Positions 57,901-64,000 of a DNA stretch of 64,000 nt are shown piece after piece (position 1 is the first letter of the stretch; each line of letters starts with the position of its first letter). Position numbers and translations under genes: made by a program. Under the pieces are notes generated by a model. The model was not told the DNA's origin. It saw nothing but the letters and a program-made list of their open reading frames with translations, and searched no databases. Location: NCBI RefSeq assembly GCF_900625025.1, contig NZ_LR130582.1, positions 55,095-119,094 of the forward strand. Reading direction: 5' to 3'. This stretch comes from Lachnoclostridium sp. Marseille-P6806. Its GTDB lineage: Bacteria; Bacillota; Clostridia; Lachnospirales; Lachnospiraceae.

Positions 57901-58656
57901 ATGAGAATAAGCAGAGAATTGCGGATTGCTGCGGTGGTGTCTGCTGTGATTATGTGGGCAGCGGTCACGGTGATAAGCGCTATCCGTTTTTTCGGCGCGG
58001 GAAAAAGCGGTCCGATACAGGGAGAAAGCGTGGCGGGAGAAGCTGCCGCAGGGGATGATTTCTTCATGGAAGAGAACGATGCTTACGCAGACCTTGGCGC
58101 ATGGGCTGTCGGGTCCGTGGAAGAAAGCGGAGGCGACACTCTCCCGGACGGAGCCACTGCGGTCGCAGACGCCGTGCCGTCAGAACTTGTCGGAGAATGG
58201 GAGGGCGAATTCCTGTTCAAAGAATTTTCGGGCTATGAGGATATGCCGGGAGCGCCGGCGGATATCAGTGAGAGGCTGGACCGCCTGCTTTCGGAGGCCG
58301 TGCCCTTTTCGGTGGAGATGGGCGATGAGGGAGATTGGAGTTTCTGGATCAAAGCGGAAATGGGAACCTCCATGAGCTCGGATGATTTGATGAATTTTCG
58401 GGGAGACGATGGAGAGATCATGGCATCGGAATCCTCGCCGCTCATTACGGAGTTGTCCGGCGGGAGTTTCCGGATTGACCAGACCATGGAGGAGGGAGGA
58501 AATTCCGGTGAGGTCCTCTTTTCGGGGACGCTCTGCAGAGACGCATCGGGAGAACTCCTTGCGGGGCAGGTGTCGGTTTCCATGTCCTCCGCCGGACAGA
58601 GCGTGTCAATGTGCGGAGAATATACCGCCCGGCCGGTACCGGTAGAGGAGGAATAA
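57901..58656 (+). CDS. Membrane-anchored exported protein, unknown
   Basis: The 251-residue product has an N-terminal signal-anchor (about 8-30), an acidic linker (about 40-95) and a beta-rich C-terminal domain starting at VGEWEGEF (about 99) and ending at SMCGEYTARPVP. The G-x-W start and the strand pattern resemble small lipocalin-like barrels. The ribosome site is weak; GTG codons at 57889/57892 are alternatives. The next gene begins one base after its stop (TAAC-ATG), so they are tightly coupled. Confidence 0.6.
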   Translation: MRISRELRIAAVVSAVIMWAAVTVISAIRFFGAGKSGPIQGESVAGEAAAGDDFFMEENDAYADLGAWAVGSVEESGGDTLPDGATAVADAVPSELVGEWEGEFLFKEFSGYEDMPGAPADISERLDRLLSEAVPFSVEMGDEGDWSFWIKAEMGTSMSSDDLMNFRGDDGEIMASESSPLITELSGGSFRIDQTMEEGGNSGEVLFSGTLCRDASGELLAGQVSVSMSSAGQSVSMCGEYTARPVPVEEE

Positions 58657-58657
58657 C

Positions 58658-60154
58658 ATGTTCTGTGAAACATGCGGCAGGAAAATCGGAGAGGATGACC
58701 GATTCTGTCCTTTCTGCGGGAGTCGGGTGCTGCCGGAGGAGAATGCGGAAGAAGACATCAGGGAAGACGCGCAGGAAGCGATCCGGGAGGATGAGCAGGA
58801 CGCGGAGGATATGGAGCCGGAGAAGACGGCGCCTCCTGTGACGCCGAGAGGGAAAGCGCCCCGGCAGAGACAGAACTTCCGGAGGGAGGAGGCCGGAAGT
58901 CCGGTCTGGCTTGCTGTGACGGCGGGATTGCTGGTGCTCACTCTGGCGGAGCTCGTGCTTTTTATTTTTCCCGGCTTTCTCACCAAAAGGCGGGCGGCGC
59001 AGGCAATGAATGTGTCGGACGCCGCGGGAGCGTTTCCTCTGACGGAGGAACTGGAATCTTCGCCCGGGGCGGCAGGGGGCGTTCTGACGGCGGAGTTTTA
59101 TGATGAAGACCGCCTGGAGAGCAGTCAGGCGGCGGTTGGGATGGACGGCCTCTATTATTGTCTCCACGAGGCGAGAGTTTATCCGGCAAAAGCGTCGGCC
59201 CCTCAGCCGGGCTATGAATTTATTAAAGTGGAATATGTCCTGATAAATATTGGCGACTATGACAGGGAGCTGCCTCCACCGGAGGCGTTCTGCACAGTGT
59301 CGCCTGCCGGAGCGGGAGGAAAGCGGCAGCTTCTGCGTATTCTGCCGGGAGAATTTCCGGAGGAGGCCCTCGCGGATAAGGATTGCTACGCAGCGTCCTG
59401 CACGCTTGCGGGAGGAGAAGAGAAAAAGGGATGGATGCTGTTTCTCGCGCCGGAGGGAGCTGAGACGGTGGACATTGATGTCTATGCGGACGGAACGGAT
59501 TCGCCGCCGGCTGTGAGCTATCGCCTGACCGTGCTTGAGGGAGCGGCAGCTACGGAGACGGAATCGGGCGGGATGTCCGGCGCATCGTCTTCGGAGATCG
59601 GGACGTCCGTCCCGCCGGGGCGCTTTGACGAGAGCGAGATCGGCGGAGAGGGCTTTGCGGATATCGAACAGGGAATGGAAGAGATAGACGGCTCGCAGAG
59701 CGGTGCGGCGCCGGCCGATGCGACAGAACGTCCGGAGCTTTCGGATTTTGACTGGTATCTGAATGATGTCATGTACAACGGGGTTCCGGAAGACGCGCAG
59801 CGGCGGGAGCTGCCGGAGCTCACGGGAAGCTGGAAAGCGCTTACCGTTTACGATCCGATGATGGAATACGACAGCTATGTGCAGGAGCTATCCAGCATGG
59901 AGATCACTGTCGGAGAGAGCGGTGTGACGCTGGCGGCGAACTACTATAAGATTTTTATACCGGATGAGGGCTCGTATGAGATCGACGGCGTCTCTGTCTT
60001 TACGGGGCACCTGCGGAACGGAATGGTGTCCCTGACCGGGGCGGGGAATCTCTATATCACCGAATTTTACCGCATAGGGGACAGCGATTATGCCCTGGGA
60101 AGTCTTGTGGCGCCGGACGGCGTTCCTGCCGATGTGGCGCTGGTGAGGCCGTAA
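58658..60154 (+). CDS. Zinc-ribbon membrane protein with exported domains
   Basis: The 498-residue product starts with a zinc ribbon (Cys3, Cys6, Cys17, Cys20) and an acidic, then basic linker, followed by one membrane span (about 83-108) and about 390 extracytoplasmic residues. These include a DUF4352-like immunoglobulin-type domain (about 145-290, with the YEFIKVEYVLINIGDYDREL stretch), a Ser/Glu-rich linker and a C-terminal beta domain starting LTGSWKAL (about 388). AGAGGAGG precedes the ATG. The zinc ribbon is cytoplasmic by topology. No known function. Confidence 0.7.
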   Translation: MFCETCGRKIGEDDRFCPFCGSRVLPEENAEEDIREDAQEAIREDEQDAEDMEPEKTAPPVTPRGKAPRQRQNFRREEAGSPVWLAVTAGLLVLTLAELVLFIFPGFLTKRRAAQAMNVSDAAGAFPLTEELESSPGAAGGVLTAEFYDEDRLESSQAAVGMDGLYYCLHEARVYPAKASAPQPGYEFIKVEYVLINIGDYDRELPPPEAFCTVSPAGAGGKRQLLRILPGEFPEEALADKDCYAASCTLAGGEEKKGWMLFLAPEGAETVDIDVYADGTDSPPAVSYRLTVLEGAAATETESGGMSGASSSEIGTSVPPGRFDESEIGGEGFADIEQGMEEIDGSQSGAAPADATERPELSDFDWYLNDVMYNGVPEDAQRRELPELTGSWKALTVYDPMMEYDSYVQELSSMEITVGESGVTLAANYYKIFIPDEGSYEIDGVSVFTGHLRNGMVSLTGAGNLYITEFYRIGDSDYALGSLVAPDGVPADVALVRP

Positions 60155-60204
60155 CAGAGAACGGAGCTGCTGAGAGGTCGGACTGCCCAATGAGGAGGAG
60201 CGGT

Positions 60205-63105
60205 ATGGCGGGCTTTTGCAGAAAGTGTGGAAAACCGCTGAAAGACGGAGTGCAATTTTGCAGAAGCTGCGGGCAGCGAGTGGGAAGCCTGCAGCCGGGG
60301 AGTTCCTCGGCATCGTCATACGGAAGCGGTACACAGAAGGAAAAATTCGCTGTGCCCGCGGAAAGCGCTCCTCCTGAGGCGCCGATGAGACCGGCGACGC
60401 GAAATGCCTTACGGCGAAAGCACTTTCGCCGCAGGACCAAGGCTCTTATTGCTGCGGCTCTGATCGTCGCGGTTCTGACGGCGGGCTTTTACCGGCCGGG
60501 CTTTTTTGTGCGTGGGAGAAGAACGGGAGGATCGGGGGACTTTTTTTCGCCGGCGTCGATGGTGAATAGCGCGGGTATTGAAATCACGCCGCTTTCCTCG
60601 CCTGGTAATCCGGCGCTGATCGGTGTCCGGTATTCTGCCAAGGAACTCCGGGAAGCGCCGGTGCTCTCGGCGGAGCTCACGCAGGAAAAAAACACGGCGC
60701 AGCTTTCTGAGGAGGTGTCGGCGGAGCTTCCTCCGTGGGATCTTGAGGAGCCGGATACGATTGAACTGCGCACGCTCCCGGTCAAGACGGATTCGGATAT
60801 GGGGATGCGCCTTATCGCCTATGATTTTTCTTTGAAATCAGGAAAGCACGAATTTGCCACGGAGGCAAAGCTCACCATTCCGAGGAGCTGCGGGGATGGC
60901 TTCGGTGAGGTTGTATATTATAACGAGGAGAGCGGTAAGTGGGAGACGGTGTACCATGAAACCTCGGCGGACGGGCGGAGCTATGAGGTATATATGGATC
61001 ATTTTTCTCTGGTGGCAGAGATCGTTTCCGAGAGAATGGAGCATTATGGATCCCTTGAGAAAGCGGGATTCAGCTCCCTTTTGATAGAGTATCCGTTCGG
61101 GAAAGGGAAGTATGATTATTTCTCTTCGGCGATCGGAAATGTCGGGGAGCGGGGAATGTTTTCCGATTTCCGTCCGGCGATGAACAGCGTCGGCCCTGTG
61201 CCCTTTGAAGAGATGGTTAAAATCTTGGACAGTGAAATATACACAGGGATGATGGAAGCCTGTGCAGATTATATGGGAAAGGCGATCGACCTGTATGGCA
61301 CGGGTGAGCTGGCGGTAGATGGCGGTAAGTATCTCATGCAAATGGCACGGAGCGGATTGCGGGGAACCCAGGGTGGAGCAGGCCTGCAGCCGGTGGCTGC
61401 GGAGGCGGCCTCGTCTCCCACGGCATCGACTTCCATCTATGCAAAGTACCTGGGGCCTGCCATGGCGACAGCCGGCCTGCTGATCTATGCCTATCAGCTT
61501 TCGGTCTATTTTGAAAATGGAGGAACGTGGGCCGGCTACGTATCGAGCTATGATAATGTAACGACGATGCTCGGTGTCACTGCGGGTACGATGGGGGCCT
61601 TTATGACACTGGCCAAGGCGGGCCTCATTTTTTCCATGGGGACGGTGCTTAGCGTTGCTTCGGCGTTGATCGGCGGCTATTACCTGTATGTTGCGGCGGA
61701 AGATGCTCTGTGGCCGAGGGCGTTTAAGGAAAAGGAACTGATCTCTCTGGAGGAGTACGCCTACCGTCAGTATCTTCAGGAAAAGAACAGCAGGGTCATC
61801 CCGGGCTATGAACTGGATGTTCTGGGGAACGGCTTTGCGGAGCTGTTTGACGATCGATTTGGCGAGGCGATGAAAAAACGATCCGTCGATGTGGCGGGAA
61901 ATGTAGAAAAGGATATAGACGCTTTTCTCGGGTATTACTGGGATGAGCTGTCCGAACAGGAGCGGAAAGATTATACCTCCTCGGTGAAGCCTTCGTTCTG
62001 GTATTACAACCGTCAGTTGGGAGAAGCGGGGAAAATCGTTCCGGCGGACGGGTACAGGCAGCCCACGGAGAAAATGATCGGCATGTACAAGGCGGCTGCC
62101 AGGCGGGAGCTGTACGGTAATACGGAAAAGATTTTCAGGGCGTTCAATTCAAAGTTCCGTCACCTGAGTGCGGTGGAGCTGTATCGGTTTATGCGTGACG
62201 AGCTGTGCCCTTTGTTGAATGTACCCATTGTGGTTCGGGCATATATGGGGCAGGATAAAAATGGGGATATCACCAAAACCGCTTATTACGGCTACGATGC
62301 CGCGAGCGGAAGGTACAGCGATTTCATGGCGGATATGAGATTTGCATCGTATGAGGAGCCGACATTTTTTCCGAGAAATGTGTTTAGACCGAACAGCAAG
62401 GTTCTTGCTTTTGCGCCGACGCGGAGCAACAATATCATCTATATGACCACAATGTACCACTATCTGCAGTACCATAGTCCGACAGAGGTCATCATGGATG
62501 GAAGAAGGGCTTCGCTTCCGCTTCTCAGAGGGAAACTGGTTTTCGATCAGAAGAAAGGACAGAGATTCGGCCGCATTGACGGGCGGGTCGATTTTGTCAG
62601 AGAGGATATTTTCGGAGTGTGGGATGTGGAGCTTTCGACACTGTATTATGGGGGGAACCAGATTTTCGACGGCCTTATAGAGGCAATGCCGGACGAGGGG
62701 GGCATGAAAGAGAGCCTGCAGCAGGGCCTTGATGCGGCAAAGCGGCAGGCAGAGCAGACGGTGCTGCGAGGGACGATGACGATCTCGCAGTTTGGCAATG
62801 ACAGCCATGAGCGGATGTTTGTGACGATGGATATTGAGGGCATGGAGCCGTTCACGGAGCAAAACGGTACGTCGTTCCCTCGGGAGATGTATGGGAGTTA
62901 TGATGAAAAGCAGCGCGTCCTGAAGCTTAAGCCGCCGGAACTACTGAAAAAGTGGAACATCAATGACGGAAAGGAGATCGAGCTTCAGGTGACGCTGGGC
63001 TATGGCGGAAAGTCTGTTTGTGAGGGAGAGTTTCATTATGAGTTTTCATTATCCGGGCTGGGAACCGCTGAGGCCACCTATCGTTTGAAAGGGACGCACC
63101 GGTAG
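60205..63105 (+). CDS. Large zinc-ribbon membrane protein, unknown
   Basis: The 966-residue product begins with a zinc ribbon (Cys5, Cys8, Cys19, Cys22), a basic linker and a membrane span (about 79-97). A ZU5-like beta domain follows (about 136-272, ending in M-D-H-F-S-L-V-A). In the middle are Gly/Ala-rich hydrophobic segments (about 415-435 and 452-500: YLGPAMATAGLLIYAY; TLAKAGLIFSMGTVLSVASA), then a long helical region and a C-terminal beta domain starting FGVWDVEL (about 808). The ATG at 60205 sits 6 bases after AGGAGG. The hydrophobic hairpin could insert in a membrane; function is unknown. Confidence 0.65.
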   Translation: MAGFCRKCGKPLKDGVQFCRSCGQRVGSLQPGSSSASSYGSGTQKEKFAVPAESAPPEAPMRPATRNALRRKHFRRRTKALIAAALIVAVLTAGFYRPGFFVRGRRTGGSGDFFSPASMVNSAGIEITPLSSPGNPALIGVRYSAKELREAPVLSAELTQEKNTAQLSEEVSAELPPWDLEEPDTIELRTLPVKTDSDMGMRLIAYDFSLKSGKHEFATEAKLTIPRSCGDGFGEVVYYNEESGKWETVYHETSADGRSYEVYMDHFSLVAEIVSERMEHYGSLEKAGFSSLLIEYPFGKGKYDYFSSAIGNVGERGMFSDFRPAMNSVGPVPFEEMVKILDSEIYTGMMEACADYMGKAIDLYGTGELAVDGGKYLMQMARSGLRGTQGGAGLQPVAAEAASSPTASTSIYAKYLGPAMATAGLLIYAYQLSVYFENGGTWAGYVSSYDNVTTMLGVTAGTMGAFMTLAKAGLIFSMGTVLSVASALIGGYYLYVAAEDALWPRAFKEKELISLEEYAYRQYLQEKNSRVIPGYELDVLGNGFAELFDDRFGEAMKKRSVDVAGNVEKDIDAFLGYYWDELSEQERKDYTSSVKPSFWYYNRQLGEAGKIVPADGYRQPTEKMIGMYKAAARRELYGNTEKIFRAFNSKFRHLSAVELYRFMRDELCPLLNVPIVVRAYMGQDKNGDITKTAYYGYDAASGRYSDFMADMRFASYEEPTFFPRNVFRPNSKVLAFAPTRSNNIIYMTTMYHYLQYHSPTEVIMDGRRASLPLLRGKLVFDQKKGQRFGRIDGRVDFVREDIFGVWDVELSTLYYGGNQIFDGLIEAMPDEGGMKESLQQGLDAAKRQAEQTVLRGTMTISQFGNDSHERMFVTMDIEGMEPFTEQNGTSFPREMYGSYDEKQRVLKLKPPELLKKWNINDGKEIELQVTLGYGGKSVCEGEFHYEFSLSGLGTAEATYRLKGTHR

Positions 63106-63111
63106 GGGACG

Positions 63112-63255
63112 CTATGAGAAATATCTGCCCCGCATCTCCTCCCGCGTCCGTGTGATCTCCTCGAGGAAACCCGTAGCGGACAGGCGCAGGGCGCCCGCAC
63201 CCATGATGATGATCTGCTCGGCGGCATCCGAAGACGCCACAGTGACTTTGTCGCA
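63112..63255 (-). pseudogene. C-terminal remnant of a Rae1/YacP-type NYN ribonuclease
   Basis: On the minus strand the frame from about 63252 to the TAG at 63112-63114 encodes KVTVASSDAAEQIIIMGAG then ALRLSATGFLEEI, matching the conserved end of YacP/Rae1 proteins. Upstream in the same frame the sequence is no longer similar and no proper start is found. In Firmicutes yacP normally lies just upstream of rpmG-secE-nusG, so this is a displaced fragment. Confidence 0.6.
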
Positions 63256-63403
63256 TCGGCGCGGGGCCGCCCCTGCCCTTCGGAATATGCTGCCAGCTCC
63301 TGCGCGTAGATTCTGCGCGGGGGACACAAAATTGCAGTTAAATTTCTGACATCATACTACAATTCAAGAGATTCATTTGTGCATATTTTTCCGGAAATTG
63401 TCC

Positions 63404-63432
63404 TTGACGCTCTGCCGCTTTACTGATATTAT
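63404..63432 (+). promoter_or_regulatory. Promoter of the tRNA-Ser genes
   Basis: TTGACG (63404-63409) and TATTAT (63427-63432) with a 17-base spacer, about 88 bases before the first tRNA. Between 63256 and 63403 I see nothing else. Confidence 0.7.
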
Positions 63433-63519
63433 ATCCATTGTTCGCGAGAGAGCGGTGCCGGTCGGATACATCAGCACCGCGGCGGCAGAGCATCCGCGAG
63501 AGTACAGAACGAACGACCC

Positions 63520-63605
63520 GGAGAGGTATCGAAGCGGTCATAACGAGGCGGTCTTGAAAACCGTTTGGCGGCAACGCCACATGGGTTCGAATCCCATCCT
63601 CTCCG
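63520..63605 (+). tRNA. tRNA-Ser (anticodon TGA)
   Basis: GGAGAGG pairs with CCTCTCC (acceptor stem, discriminator G). The anticodon stem GCGGT/ACCGT encloses CTTGAAA (anticodon TGA), a long class II variable arm follows (TGGCGGCAACGCCA), then the T arm with GGTTCGAATCC. No CCA is encoded. Confidence 0.95.
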
Positions 63606-63705
63606 CTTCCTTTGAACATACCAAAGGTCATAAACAGAATAACGGCTCTGCGCACAGAGCGCATTGGCGAAGCCAAACGTATTGATATTCAGAAGCATTC
63701 AGACT

Positions 63706-63794
63706 GGAGAAATACCCAAGTGGCCGAAGGGGCTCCCCTGGAAAGGGAGTAGGTCGTTAATAGCGGCGCGAGGGTTCAAATCCCTCTTTCTCCG
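63706..63794 (+). tRNA. tRNA-Ser (anticodon GGA)
   Basis: GGAGAAA pairs with TTTCTCC (acceptor stem, discriminator G). The anticodon stem CTCCC/GGGAG encloses CTGGAAA (anticodon GGA); a long variable arm and the T arm with GGTTCAAATCC follow. No CCA is encoded. It is 100 bases after the first tRNA-Ser. Confidence 0.95.
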
Positions 63795-64000
63795 TTCGGA
63801 GTTGTCTCTTATAGCAGACGGCTCCGGCATGAAAGCGATCCGGCCTCCGGGTCCCCGGCTCCTTGCGTAAGGTAAGGAAGCGGCAGCAGATTTGACAAAC
63901 AAACAGAAATGCAACCCTGAAGATTTCAAGATTCCCGTAAGGAACACGATCCGAGCGGATGGTGCGGGCCTTATAGGGATCGCGAGACATTCAGAACAGA
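63795..64000. other. Unassigned end of window
   Basis: No gene is seen. The stretch has GC-rich complementary blocks (about 63820-63850) but no convincing T-run. TTGACA at about 63889 has no partner -10 at the right distance. Confidence 0.3.

Noticed and set aside
63078..63329. Complete small gene on the minus strand near 63100-63330
   Set aside because: Only the last 45 or so residues resemble a known family; the rest has no start signal, so it is treated as a remnant.

Overview
The window looks like a chromosomal stretch of a GC-rich, low-oxygen-niche Firmicute, most likely a Clostridia/Lachnospiraceae-type bacterium. The evidence is the Firmicute gene order rpmG-secE-nusG-rplK-rplA-rplJ-rplL-rpoB-rpoC-rpsL-rpsG-fusA-tuf, a Firmicute-type L10 leader, AGGAGG ribosome sites, a GPH sugar symporter, alpha-galactosidase genes, FeoAB, YfbR and MATE/ABC-F genes. 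No species is claimed.

Bases 1-9070 form a plus-strand carbohydrate cluster: the end of an unknown gene, a class III aminotransferase, a zinc alcohol dehydrogenase, a GH36-like hydrolase, the sensor half of an AraC regulator, two sugar ABC permeases and a GH36 alpha-galactosidase. The enzymes look intact. The import and regulation part looks decayed: the AraC-like gene has no DNA-binding domain, permease 1 has a frameshift and an amber codon, permease 2 lacks an internal segment, and no solute-binding protein gene is present. Long perfect hairpins sit between the enzyme genes. Bases 9126-11370 (minus) hold an oxidoreductase behind a MerR-type 19-bp-spacer promoter, its likely MerR regulator and a tRNA-Val(GAC).

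Bases 11645-16111 hold a solute-binding lipoprotein, a membrane-anchored LuxR-type regulator and a convergent DUF5067-like lipoprotein whose frame is cut by an amber codon. Bases 16397-25183 are housekeeping and transport genes: MATE, small membrane protein, ABC-F ATPase, a MATE gene remnant, CPBP protein, DUF6056-like protein, yfbR behind a 21-bp-period repeat, GPH symporter and TetR. Then come metY and a SsuC-like permease separated from its likely ATPase by an AraC gene and feoAB, followed by a TerB-like gene, trkA, trkH and glf.

Bases 36900-55070 are the transcription/translation superoperon. Three repeats of a GTGG...CCAC element that fits the ribosomal protein L1 operator precede rplK (two) and rplA (one). 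A capA-type gene, probably transcribed leaderless, splits rplA from rplJ, and rplJL have their own promoter plus an L10 leader and attenuator. Strong promoters precede rpmG, rplJ, rpoB, rpsL and tuf. NusG carries an unusual N-terminal extension of about 73 residues.

Downstream of tuf is an AT-rich gap ending in the 3' end of a second, diverged tuf gene, then an unfamiliar regulator-like gene on the minus strand and a plus-strand cluster of five uncharacterised envelope proteins (57017-63105): a DUF3592-like protein, a DUF5684-like protein, and three anchored proteins, two of them starting with a zinc ribbon. This cluster is the best candidate here for an undescribed system. The window ends with a Rae1/YacP gene remnant and two tRNA-Ser genes (TGA and GGA).
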